DNA of 64,000 nucleotides from Paeniglutamicibacter cryotolerans (GTDB taxonomy: Bacteria > Actinomycetota > Actinomycetes > Actinomycetales > Micrococcaceae), in the NCBI RefSeq assembly GCF_014190875.1, contig NZ_JACHVS010000001.1:2356001-2420000 (forward strand). Reading direction: 5' to 3'. A program made the position numbers and the translations under genes. Under the pieces are notes generated by a model, which searched no databases, had not been told where the DNA came from, and saw only the letters and a program-made list of their open reading frames with translations. This document shows, in pieces, positions 29,815-38,532 of the stretch. Each line of letters starts with the position of its first letter. The first letter of the stretch is position 1.

Positions 29815-31329
29815 ATGGCAGCTTTCAACGACGTGCTCGTGGACTTCGACGAGGCACTGGATAAGTACGACCCGGTCCTGGGCTTCGAGGTCCACGTCGA
29901 ACTGAGCACCAAGACCAAAATGTTCTCGGCTGCCCCGAACGAATTCGGCGACACCCCGAACACCAACGTCACCCCGGTCTGCCTGGGCCTGCCCGGGGTG
30001 CTGCCGGTGGTCAACAAGACGGCGGTGGAATACGCGATCCTGATCGGTCTGGCGCTGAACTGCAAGATCGCCGAGAGGTGCGGCTTCGCCCGGAAGAACT
30101 ACTTCTACCCGGATACCCCGAAGAACTTCCAGACCTCCCAGTACGACGATCCGATTGCCTATGACGGCTGGTTGGACATCGAGCTGGAGGACGGCGAGGT
30201 CTTCCGCGTGGAGATCGAACGCGCCCACATGGAAGAGGACGCCGGGAAGCTCACCCACATGGGTGGGGCAACCGGCCGCATCCAGGGTGCCGACTACTCC
30301 CTGGTCGACTACAACCGCTCCGGCGTCCCGCTGGTGGAAATCGTCACCAAGACCATCCACGGTGCGGGCAAGCGCGCGCCGGAACTGGCCAAGGCGTACG
30401 TGGCAGCAATCCGCGAAATCGTGAAGAACCTCGGCGTTTCCGAGGCGAAGATGGAACGCGGCAACGTCCGTTGCGACGCCAACGTCTCGCTGATGCCCAA
30501 GGGCTCAGAGAAGCTGGGCACCCGCACCGAGACGAAGAACGTGAACTCGCTGCGCGCCGTCGAGCACGCCGTGCGTTTCGAGATCGAGCGCCACGCCGGT
30601 GTGCTGGACGCGGGTGACAAGATCGTCCAGGAAACCCGCCACTGGCACGAAGACACCCGTACGACTACCTCGGGCCGGCCGAAGTCCGACGCGGATGACT
30701 ACCGCTACTTCCCGGAGCCGGACCTGGTCCCGATCATCACCACCCCGGAATGGATCGAGGAGCTGCGTGCGCGGCTGCCCGAGCCACCGGCAGCGCGCCG
30801 CAAGCGCCTGCAGGGGGACTGGGGCTACTCGGACGCCGAGTTCCGCGACGTGGTCAACGCGGGACTGATGGATGCCATCGAGGAAACTATCGCCTCCGGT
30901 GCCACTTCCGCGGTCGCCCGCAAGTGGTGGATGGGCGAAATCTCCCGCCTGGCCAAGAACGCCGACCTCGAGCCGACGGCTCTGGGCGTCACCCCGGCGA
31001 CGATCATCGAGCTGAACTCGCTGATCACCGGTAAGAAGATCAATGACAAGATCGCCCGCCAGGTGCTCGAGTTGGTAGTGGCCGGCGAGGGCACTCCGAC
31101 CGATATCGTCGCAGCCCGCTCGCTGGCGGTCGTTAACGACGACTCGGCGCTCGGGGCCGCGATCGACGCCGCCATGGAGGCCATGCCCGATGTGGTTGCC
31201 AAGGTCAAGGCCGGCAAGCTGCAGGCCATTGGAGCCCTCATGGGCCCGGTCATGAAGGCTACCCGCGGCCAGGCCGACGCCGGTCGCGTGCGTGAGCTGG
31301 TGCTGGAAAAGCTGGGCATCGAGGGCTGA
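29815..31329 (+). CDS. gatB: Asp-tRNA(Asn)/Glu-tRNA(Gln) amidotransferase subunit B
   Basis: 504 residues starting MAAFNDVLVDFDEAL. Family motifs GFEVHVELSTKTKMFS, YPDTPKNFQTSQYD and RGNVRCDANVS are present, and the YqeY-like helical tail for tRNA binding covers the last 150 residues. It activates Glu/Asp on tRNA with ATP and amidates it. ATG lies 1 bp after the gatA stop. Confidence 0.96.
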   Translation: MAAFNDVLVDFDEALDKYDPVLGFEVHVELSTKTKMFSAAPNEFGDTPNTNVTPVCLGLPGVLPVVNKTAVEYAILIGLALNCKIAERCGFARKNYFYPDTPKNFQTSQYDDPIAYDGWLDIELEDGEVFRVEIERAHMEEDAGKLTHMGGATGRIQGADYSLVDYNRSGVPLVEIVTKTIHGAGKRAPELAKAYVAAIREIVKNLGVSEAKMERGNVRCDANVSLMPKGSEKLGTRTETKNVNSLRAVEHAVRFEIERHAGVLDAGDKIVQETRHWHEDTRTTTSGRPKSDADDYRYFPEPDLVPIITTPEWIEELRARLPEPPAARRKRLQGDWGYSDAEFRDVVNAGLMDAIEETIASGATSAVARKWWMGEISRLAKNADLEPTALGVTPATIIELNSLITGKKINDKIARQVLELVVAGEGTPTDIVAARSLAVVNDDSALGAAIDAAMEAMPDVVAKVKAGKLQAIGALMGPVMKATRGQADAGRVRELVLEKLGIEG

Positions 31330-31347
31330 TTCCCCCGAGCCGGTGCC

Positions 31348-31396
31348 AGCGGGCCCCGTTCGTCTCCTTCGGGATGACGGACGGGGCCCGCTGTTT
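31348..31396 (+). terminator. terminator of gatCAB
   Basis: 17-bp stem (31348-31364 with 31376-31392) with one G-T pair, followed by GTTTT. It also faces the convergent HNH gene. Confidence 0.85.
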
Positions 31397-31510
31397 TCCG
31401 GGAGCAGCGCGCTTTCGCGGGGTGGCGCCGTGGTATGGGTCTGGCGCGGTGGCTGGTGCCGGTTCGGCGCCGGCTGGGTACTGGCCCGACGGCCAGTTGT
31501 CCATCCGGTG

Positions 31511-33223
31511 TCAGAAAAGCGCCGGTGTGGCGAGGTACGGCGGCGGACCCCCATGGTGGTTGCGCCGGGGTTGCTGGTCCGGGTCCATGAAGCGGGGCAG
31601 GATGACCGCGGGGAGCCCCTCGTCGTTGAGCTCGGCGCGGATCTGTCCGGTGTGGAAGGCATGGTGGTGGTTGGAACAGGCCGGGGTGCCGTCGCGGATG
31701 CCTGTGCGTCCGCCGGCTTCCCATGGAACCAGATGGTGGATTTCGCAGTGCTCGGGTGGCACGGTGCACCCGGGGACGATGCAGCCGCCATCCCTGGCCA
31801 GGATCGCCTGACGAAGGTACTCCGGGAAGTAGCGTTCACTCCGACCGAGGTCCAGGATCCGGGACGGACCGTTCATGATCATCGGGATGGCCCCGGCATG
31901 GCACAGTTCCTGCCGCAGTTCAGCCGGGGTGAGCCGCTGTCCGTGGGCGGTGCGTCCGGTCCCCGTGCTCCGGGCTTCGAGGTCCTCGAGCTGGGCGATG
32001 ATCAGCAGCTGGGGCGAGGGCAGGCCGGTGGCCTTCTTCCCGGAGCCGGGCCGTCCGTTTGCGCGCAATAGGTTCAGCAGGCCCTGCAGGTGGCGTTGCG
32101 GGCGGGTGAGCCCGTCGACGCCGGCACCCGGGGCGTTTAGTGCCGTGTAGGAGTCGGTGTTTTCGACGGGGCTGTCGTGCAGGGTGAGCGCCTCGAGTTC
32201 CTCGAGGGTGTGCAACGGCTGGCCGGTGTCAATGCCGGGGGCCAGCAGGAAGTCCGGGAACACAGTGCCGGTGCCCGCTCCCTGACCGGATAGGGTGTCC
32301 AGTGCGGCCGGCTGCTCCGGCAGCCGGGTTCGGTCCCCGGCCTTGGTGCGCGGATTGTCGGTCTGGGCGCAGAGCGAGAGGAGCAGCTCGGCATCGGCGG
32401 CCCGGGTCCGCAACAGGAACTCGGCAGTTCCGGAGCGGTGGCCGCGGTAGAACAACCCGATGCGAGAGTCTACGATCTCCTGCGTCGGGACCGGCGTCCG
32501 GCGTTCGAGGGTGTTGCGCAGCTCATCCATCAGCTCCTTCGTGCCGCGAGGGTCACGGCTCACCGATTCGGCGACCCGGGCTTCCAAATCCCGGGATAGG
32601 GCCTCGGGGTCGGGTTGGGCATTGATGTGCGGGCGCAGCTTGGCGAGCCGTTTGGCCGCGGCTCCCACGTTCTTGAGGGAGGCGTTGCCGGTGGCGAGTT
32701 CGGCGGCCAGCCGGGCGAATTGCGGGGGCCGGGTGATGCCGTTGGCATCGGTCTGCGGGAAGAGGCGGGCGACAGTCTTCATGCGCGCACTGGCCTCGAA
32801 ATATTCGATGCCCAGGGTGTTTTGCAGGAACTCGGCGGTGTCCTTGAACGTCGGGCGGCCGGTGGGCACACTGCGCGGGTCCGCGGGCAGGGGCCGGGTG
32901 CCGTCGATGTACCCGGCGGGGTGCAGCGACAGTGGCAGCAGTGCGTCGAGCGCCTCGACGGGGAGCTCGTGGGCCAGGGTGCGTTGGGCCAGGTCCGCTG
33001 CGATGAGTTGGGCATGGGCGGCACGGTCCTGGGCGTGCTCGGCGGCGTGGACGAAGAACGCGGCGTGGACCGGGGAGGTGGTGTTGACGCCGATGCGTGG
33101 GGTCAGCTCGTCGACGATGGCCTGGGCGGCGGCCAGGGCGCGCAGTTCATGGTCCGGTGACACCCGGTGGTCCGGGGCGTCACGGTGGCCCGTGACCGCG
33201 GCAATGAAATCTGTGGTGTGCAT
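31511..33223 (-). CDS. DUF222/HNH endonuclease-domain protein
   Basis: 570 residues starting MHTTDFIAAVTGHRD at 33223; the open frame further upstream is not coding-like. The N-terminal two-thirds is DUF222 and the C-terminus holds an HNH nuclease (RDGGCIVPGCTVPPEHCEIHH, then CSNHHHAFH). Such genes occur in many scattered copies in Micrococcaceae and mycobacteria and are suspected mobile or selfish elements; the biological role is not settled. Confidence 0.88.
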   Translation of the reverse strand: MHTTDFIAAVTGHRDAPDHRVSPDHELRALAAAQAIVDELTPRIGVNTTSPVHAAFFVHAAEHAQDRAAHAQLIAADLAQRTLAHELPVEALDALLPLSLHPAGYIDGTRPLPADPRSVPTGRPTFKDTAEFLQNTLGIEYFEASARMKTVARLFPQTDANGITRPPQFARLAAELATGNASLKNVGAAAKRLAKLRPHINAQPDPEALSRDLEARVAESVSRDPRGTKELMDELRNTLERRTPVPTQEIVDSRIGLFYRGHRSGTAEFLLRTRAADAELLLSLCAQTDNPRTKAGDRTRLPEQPAALDTLSGQGAGTGTVFPDFLLAPGIDTGQPLHTLEELEALTLHDSPVENTDSYTALNAPGAGVDGLTRPQRHLQGLLNLLRANGRPGSGKKATGLPSPQLLIIAQLEDLEARSTGTGRTAHGQRLTPAELRQELCHAGAIPMIMNGPSRILDLGRSERYFPEYLRQAILARDGGCIVPGCTVPPEHCEIHHLVPWEAGGRTGIRDGTPACSNHHHAFHTGQIRAELNDEGLPAVILPRFMDPDQQPRRNHHGGPPPYLATPALF

Positions 33224-33374
33224 GGGACAAGCATGCTCCGAGGTCGTGACGGACCGGGAAAAGGGTGCAACAGTGTGGATAAGCCCGTCCGGAGTCGTGC
33301 CGGCCTCGATTGGGCCGCGGTATCTGCTGCCATAGGCCGGATGCGGATGCGGAAGCCAAGGGAAGGGACACTGG

Positions 33375-34347
33375 ATGCCGGAGTACCGGGACGGGTCGGC
33401 GGCACTCCGGCCCAAGCCCGCCGCCGATGTGGACACAGGCCCCGGGGTGGTGCGCGAACTGCTCGCCGAACAACACCCTGACCTGTCAGGCCGGGAGTTG
33501 GAATTCGCCGGCGACGGTTGGGACAACGCCGTCTACCGGCTCGGGGAGGAGTTGGCGGTGCGGCTGCCGCGGCGGGCCAATGCGCATTCGCTATTGCTCA
33601 ACGAGCTACGCTGGCTGCCGTTCCTTGCCCCGCGGTTGCCGCTGCCCGTCCCGGGTGCGTTGTGGCAGGGTCGGCCCAGTGCCGGCTACCCCTATCACTG
33701 GGCCATCGTGCCCTGGTTCGAGGGGGTCAGCGCCGCATCGGTTCCGGCGCTCGGGCGCGATGCCTACGCCGTTGACCTGGCCCGGTTCCTGCGCGCGCTG
33801 CACGTCCCGGCGCCGGCCGATGCGCCGTTCAACCCGGTGCGCGGTGTGCCGCTGGCCACCCGCGACGAGGCGGTGCGCGGACGACTGGGCTCCGGGCTGC
33901 TTCCCGATGCCGCAGCGTTGGAGGCGATCTGGGACGATTCCCTGGCCGCGACGAAGCACGCGGGGCCGGCGCTGTGGCTGCACGGAGACCTGCACCCGCA
34001 CAACCTGCTGGTTGACTCATCCTTTACTGGCGCGCGGATCACTGCGGTGATCGACTTCGGCGACCTGACCGCGGGGGACCCCGCAAGCGATCTGGCTGCT
34101 GCGTGGCTGCATTTTCACCCGGCGCGGGAGGGCCCTGTTCCGCCGGGAGCTGGCCGCCGATTCCTGCTACACGCCGGCGGCCTGGGTTCGGGCCCGGGGT
34201 TGGGCACTGCACTTCGGGGCGCTGATGGCGATGCTGCCGCCGGGGGACCCGCTGCATGAGGTCGGAATCCACGCGCTGGAACAGGTGCTGGACCCGGGCC
34301 CTGGACCGGACAGTGACCGGCGTGGGCATCGGACAACTGCCGGATGA
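33375..34347 (+). pseudogene. aminoglycoside-phosphotransferase-like kinase, frameshifted near the 3' end
   Basis: Begins MPEYRDGSAALRPKP. Kinase motifs are intact: FAGDGWDNAVYRLG, LWLHGDLHPHNLLVD (catalytic loop) and VIDFGDLTAGDPASDL. After about residue 247 the frame turns into low-complexity Gly/Pro/Arg sequence ending at 34259. Moving one base (around 34112-34135) gives a natural APH tail (ALFRRELAADSCYTP, then ARGWALHFGALMAMLPP) ending at TGA 34345-34347. So there is one extra base relative to the ancestral gene, or a sequencing error in the GC-rich stretch. Before the lesion it would phosphorylate a small molecule, substrate unknown. Confidence 0.8.
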
Positions 34348-34351
34348 ACAC

Positions 34352-35008
34352 CTACAGCGGACCGAACGCCTGGTTCGCCACCGGGTCGCGCCAGGTCAGC
34401 GACAATTCTTCCAGCGCCGCGCGGGGTTCCGGGTTGGTGGCGATGAACCGGCGGAAATCGCGTCGTGCAGTACCGATGAAATGGCCGGGAACCAGGAAGA
34501 GGGCAACCGCGGCGGACAGCAGCAACAGGTAGTAACCGACGAAAAAAGCCGGTCCGAACTGTCCGTGGGACAGCAGCGGTGCCAGCGGGAAGTAGGCGAT
34601 GAAGCCCAGTGGGATGCCGATGACTACCGTGAGGGTGAGCCCGGAGCGGGTGTCTGTTGGGGAGCGGAAGGTATCGGCCGGTGTCATCCGCGGCAGTTTC
34701 GTGCGGGAGCGGTTCCAGAGCGGGAACGAGGCGTAGGCGCAGGCGATGCCCAGCACCCCTGCGGTGATCCACGCCGCCCGGGACTCCGGGAAGGCGATGA
34801 AGCTCAGCACGGCGAAGCCGACCAGCACGTCGCCCAGCACGAAAAGCATCGCTGCCAGCCCACGGCGGATGCCGAAGTTCAACGCCATGTCACGCAGGGC
34901 AGTGCCCTGGTGCGGGTCGCACCACGTCGAGGCCTCGGGGGCGAGCCACTGTTCCAGCGGGCGCAGCGGCGGGTGCTGGTAGGGGGCGGGTGGCAGTGAT
35001 TGGCTCAT
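34352..35008 (-). CDS. small integral membrane protein of unknown function
   Basis: 218 residues starting MSQSLPPAPYQHPP. Four hydrophobic segments (about 58-80, 83-103, 123-145, 150-175) arranged as two pairs, a charged Pro-rich N-terminus and a cytoplasmic-looking C-terminal tail. No recognised family. Convergent with the APH-like gene, 4 bp from its frameshift-corrected stop. Confidence 0.65.
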   Translation of the reverse strand: MSQSLPPAPYQHPPLRPLEQWLAPEASTWCDPHQGTALRDMALNFGIRRGLAAMLFVLGDVLVGFAVLSFIAFPESRAAWITAGVLGIACAYASFPLWNRSRTKLPRMTPADTFRSPTDTRSGLTLTVVIGIPLGFIAYFPLAPLLSHGQFGPAFFVGYYLLLLSAAVALFLVPGHFIGTARRDFRRFIATNPEPRAALEELSLTWRDPVANQAFGPL

Positions 35009-35117
35009 GCTGGCTCCAGGGTGGCGGCGGTTCCGAAGGGCCTTCGATTCCGGAACTCGTCGGCCCTCCATTCTTCCACCGTCCCGGGACCGGCGCTGGT
35101 TGCCGGGGTGGGTACTT

Positions 35118-36035
35118 CTATCCGCTTCCGCGGTCCGCCAGGTCGGACATGGTATTGGCCAGCTCGGCGGCCACCCGCCGGACCGAGGTTCGGCGCAGCG
35201 TCTCGGGCCGGGCCAACACGTCGATCCGGCGCCGGTGCCCCACCCCGGTCAGGGGCCGCAGCACAACCCCGGGGCCCAGCAGCGCCCCCGCCGTGTACCG
35301 GGGCAGTACGCCGAAGAGGTTCCCGGTGGCGACCAGCGCGGCCACCGTCGTGTAGTCGTTGATCCGGTGGGCGATGCGCGGCGGCTGCCCGTTCACGGCC
35401 GCGACCGAGGCGACGATGTCGGCCGGGGAGTACCCGTCGCGGCTGACCGCCCAGACGCAGTCGATGAGGTCGTGCGGGGTCAGGGTTTCGCGTGCGCACA
35501 GGCGGTGCCCGGCGGGCAGGGCGATGTCCAGCGGCTCGTGGGCCAGCGGAATCACGGCCACGCGGTCCGCGGGCCAGGGCGGGGAGTGGTCCATGCGGTG
35601 GGCGAGCACCAGGTCGTAGCGGGCGCTCAGCGCCGGGAAGTCCTGCTGGGCGACATCCTCGTCGAAGAACAGCGGGCGGGGATCCCCGTCCCCGGACAGC
35701 CTGGCCAGCAGCGGGGCGAAGAGGGCCTGGCCTACCGAGTGGAATCCGGAGATGCTGACCTCCCCGGCGCCGTCGTGCTGGAAGGCGCCAATGGCCGCAC
35801 GGGCCTGGGCCATCGCACTGATGACGGAGGCACCGGCGGTGGCCAGGACCCGGCCGGCCTCGGTCAGGACCAGGTTCCGGCCCTCCTTGCGGGTGAGCGG
35901 AACGTCGATGCCGCGCTGGAGCTGGGCGAGCTGCTGCGAGACGGCGGACGGGGTGACGTAGAGCGATTCGGCAACTGCGGTGACGCTGCCCAGGTCCCCG
36001 AGCTCGCGCAGGATCTGTAGTTGATGGACTTCCAT
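35118..36035 (-). CDS. LysR-family transcriptional regulator
   Basis: 305 residues with N-terminal winged helix (GSVTAVAESLYVTPSAVSQQLAQLQ) and a C-terminal effector-binding domain. Divergent from tdh-kbl with 122 bp between, which contain a palindrome, so it is the likely regulator of threonine catabolism here. The effector is unknown. Confidence 0.92.
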   Translation of the reverse strand: MEVHQLQILRELGDLGSVTAVAESLYVTPSAVSQQLAQLQRGIDVPLTRKEGRNLVLTEAGRVLATAGASVISAMAQARAAIGAFQHDGAGEVSISGFHSVGQALFAPLLARLSGDGDPRPLFFDEDVAQQDFPALSARYDLVLAHRMDHSPPWPADRVAVIPLAHEPLDIALPAGHRLCARETLTPHDLIDCVWAVSRDGYSPADIVASVAAVNGQPPRIAHRINDYTTVAALVATGNLFGVLPRYTAGALLGPGVVLRPLTGVGHRRRIDVLARPETLRRTSVRRVAAELANTMSDLADRGSG

Positions 36036-36052
36036 GTAGTGAATGCTAAAGG

Positions 36053-36070
36053 GTCGATGGAGTTATCGAC
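36053..36070. promoter_or_regulatory. palindrome in the lysR-tdh intergenic region
   Basis: GTCGAT and ATCGAC around a 6-bp centre, 17 bp before the lysR start and about 85 bp before tdh. Position and T-N(11-12)-A spacing fit a LysR recognition site. Confidence 0.45.
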
Positions 36071-36157
36071 GATTGTTCTAAACGGTGCGAGGTGGTCTGA
36101 TGGTTGCAGCAGGGCGTTCCGCACGGGCCGCCGCAACCACCGCGCTAAGGATCGATG

Positions 36158-37204
36158 ATGAAGGCACTGTACAAGTCCGGACCCCATGCCGGACTCGAAC
36201 TGGTCGAGCGCCCGGAGCCCGCCACCGGCTCCCGCGAGGTCAAGATCCGGGTCATGACCACCGGCATTTGCGGTACCGATCTGCACATCCTGGCCTACGA
36301 CGAGGCGGCGAAGGCGATGATCAAGGCGCCGATGATTCCCGGGCACGAGTTCTACGGCGAAATCGTCGAGGTCGGTGCCCAGGTGCACGACGTCAAGGTC
36401 GGTGACCGGGTCTCCGGCGAGGGCCACGTGGTCTGCGGGATGTGCCGCAACTGCCGGGCCGGACGCCGGCAGATGTGCATCAATACGGTTTCCGTCGGCG
36501 TGCAGCGCGATGGCGCCTTCGCCGAATACGTCGTGATTCCCGAGGTCAACGTCTGGGTGCACCGCGACGAATCGATCACCCCCGCCCTGGGTGCCATTTT
36601 CGACCCGTTCGGCAATGCAGTACACACGGCGCTGTCCTTCCCGCTGGTCGGCGAGGACGTGCTGATCACCGGTGCCGGTCCGATCGGGCTGATGGCCATC
36701 GCCGTGGCCCGGCATGCCGGGGCCCGGAAGATCGCCATCACCGACATTTCCGAACAGCGCCTGGAACTGGCCCGCGGCATCGGCGCCGACCTGGCCATCG
36801 ACGTGTCCAGGACCCGGATCCGCGACGCCCAGAAGGACCTGGCCATGGTCGAGGGCTTCGACATCGGCATGGAAATGTCCGGCCACGCCACAGCGCTGCC
36901 GGAAATGATCGAGAACATGAACCACGGTGGGCGCATCGCCATGCTGGGGCTGCCCACCAGCTCCATCGACATCAACTGGGGCAAGGTCGTCACGCACATG
37001 CTTACGCTCAAGGGCATCTACGGCCGCGAGATGTTCGAGACCTGGTACGCGATGAGTGCGATGCTCACCTCCAACCCGGTGCTGCGCGAACACGTCGCCT
37101 CGGTGGTCACCGACTTGTTGCCGGCCAGCGAATGGGAAGCCGGGTTCGCCGCCGCAGCCTCCGGGCACGGTGGCAAGGTAGTGCTCGACTGGACCTCGAT
37201 CTAG
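36158..37204 (+). CDS. tdh: L-threonine 3-dehydrogenase
   Basis: 348 residues starting [17 protein letters not shown] at 36147 suits ATG 36158 better than ATG 36155. Zn-dependent medium-chain dehydrogenase oxidising threonine to 2-amino-3-ketobutyrate. Catalytic Cys in GICGTDLH, structural zinc cysteines in [15 protein letters not shown], Rossmann motif [11 protein letters not shown]. The unstable product is taken directly by Kbl, encoded 80 bp downstream. Confidence 0.95.
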   Translation: MKALYKSGPHAGLELVERPEPATGSREVKIRVMTTGICGTDLHILAYDEAAKAMIKAPMIPGHEFYGEIVEVGAQVHDVKVGDRVSGEGHVVCGMCRNCRAGRRQMCINTVSVGVQRDGAFAEYVVIPEVNVWVHRDESITPALGAIFDPFGNAVHTALSFPLVGEDVLITGAGPIGLMAIAVARHAGARKIAITDISEQRLELARGIGADLAIDVSRTRIRDAQKDLAMVEGFDIGMEMSGHATALPEMIENMNHGGRIAMLGLPTSSIDINWGKVVTHMLTLKGIYGREMFETWYAMSAMLTSNPVLREHVASVVTDLLPASEWEAGFAAAASGHGGKVVLDWTSI

Positions 37205-37284
37205 CAGCCGCGAACGGCTTCCCGCAGGCCGGGACGGCCACCGGCCCCACCACCAGAACCATCAGGACCCCGTAGGAGAAAAGC

Positions 37285-38484
37285 ATGTACACCACGATGA
37301 AGGACGAGCTCGCCACCGAGCTCGATGAATTGCGCGACGCCGGGCTGTTCAAGGCCGAACGCCACATCGACTCGGCGCAGTCGCCCCGGATTAGCGCCGG
37401 GGCCATCGGCGATGCGCCGAAGCCGGTGCTGAACTTCTGCGCCAACAACTACTTGGGCCTGGCCGACGATGTGCGGATCATCGCCGCCGCGAAGGAGGCC
37501 ATGGACACCCGCGGCTTCGGCATGGCCTCGGTCCGCTTCATCTGCGGCACCCAGGACCTGCACCTGGAACTGGAGGCTGCCGTATCGCGCTTCCTGGGCA
37601 CCGAGGACACCATTTTGTTCTCCAGCTGCTTCGACGCCAACGGCGGTGTGTTCGAGTCGCTCTTCGGTGCCGGCGACGCGATCATTTCCGACGCGCTGAA
37701 CCACGCCTCGATCATCGACGGGATCCGGCTGTCCAAGGCAGCCCGCTTCCGCTACGCCAACCAGGACATGGCGGACCTGGAGACCCAGCTCAAGGCCGCC
37801 GCGGCGCTGAACGAGGGGGCCGGTGCCCGGCGCACCATCATCGTCACCGACGGCGTGTTCTCGATGGACGGCTACCTGGCCCCGCTGGCGGCGATCTGCG
37901 ACCTGGCTGACGCGTACGGCGCGCTGGTGATGGTCGATGACTCCCATGCCGTGGGCTTCATGGGCGCCACCGGCGCCGGCACACCGGAGCACGCCGGGGT
38001 CTCCGGGCGCGTGGACATCTACACCGGCACGTTCGGCAAGGCCCTGGGCGGGGCATCGGGCGGCTACGTCGCCGGGCGTGGGGAAATCGTCGCGATGCTG
38101 CGCCAGAAGGCCCGGCCGTACCTGTTCTCCAACTCCCTGGCCCCGGCCATCGTCGCCGCCACGCTCAAGGCCCTGGAACTCATCGAGGGGTCCGGCGAGC
38201 TGCGCACGAAGCTCTTCGACAACGCAGCCCTGTTCCGCCGCCGGATGGCCGAGGAGGGGTTTGAGCTGCTCGATGGCGAACACGCCATCGTCCCGGTGAT
38301 GTTCGGCGACGCGCTCAAGGCGGCGGAGGTTGCCGCGCGGATGCTGGAGAACGGCGTGTTCGTCACGGCGTTCAGCTTCCCGGTGGTACCGCGCGGTGCC
38401 GCCCGCATCCGCGTGCAGCTCTCGGCGGCGCACTCGGCCCAGGACGTGGAGGCCTGCGTGCGGGCGTTCGTCGCCAGCCGCTAG
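37285..38484 (+). CDS. kbl: glycine C-acetyltransferase (2-amino-3-ketobutyrate CoA ligase)
   Basis: 399-residue PLP enzyme splitting 2-amino-3-ketobutyrate with CoA into glycine and acetyl-CoA. Family motifs: [37 protein letters not shown], and the PLP lysine in [14 protein letters not shown]. Completes threonine degradation with tdh. GTAGGAGAA precedes the ATG. Confidence 0.96.
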   Translation: MYTTMKDELATELDELRDAGLFKAERHIDSAQSPRISAGAIGDAPKPVLNFCANNYLGLADDVRIIAAAKEAMDTRGFGMASVRFICGTQDLHLELEAAVSRFLGTEDTILFSSCFDANGGVFESLFGAGDAIISDALNHASIIDGIRLSKAARFRYANQDMADLETQLKAAAALNEGAGARRTIIVTDGVFSMDGYLAPLAAICDLADAYGALVMVDDSHAVGFMGATGAGTPEHAGVSGRVDIYTGTFGKALGGASGGYVAGRGEIVAMLRQKARPYLFSNSLAPAIVAATLKALELIEGSGELRTKLFDNAALFRRRMAEEGFELLDGEHAIVPVMFGDALKAAEVAARMLENGVFVTAFSFPVVPRGAARIRVQLSAAHSAQDVEACVRAFVASR

Positions 38485-38499
38485 CCGGCGCATACCCCT

Positions 38500-38528
38500 G
38501 GCGGGCCGCCCCTGGAAGGCGGCCTGCC
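38500..38528. terminator. bidirectional terminator between kbl and the mannosidase gene
   Basis: 11-bp stem (38500-38510 with 38518-38528) with one G-T pair and a 7-nt loop, between convergent genes. Confidence 0.65.
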
Positions 38529-38532
38529 GTGC

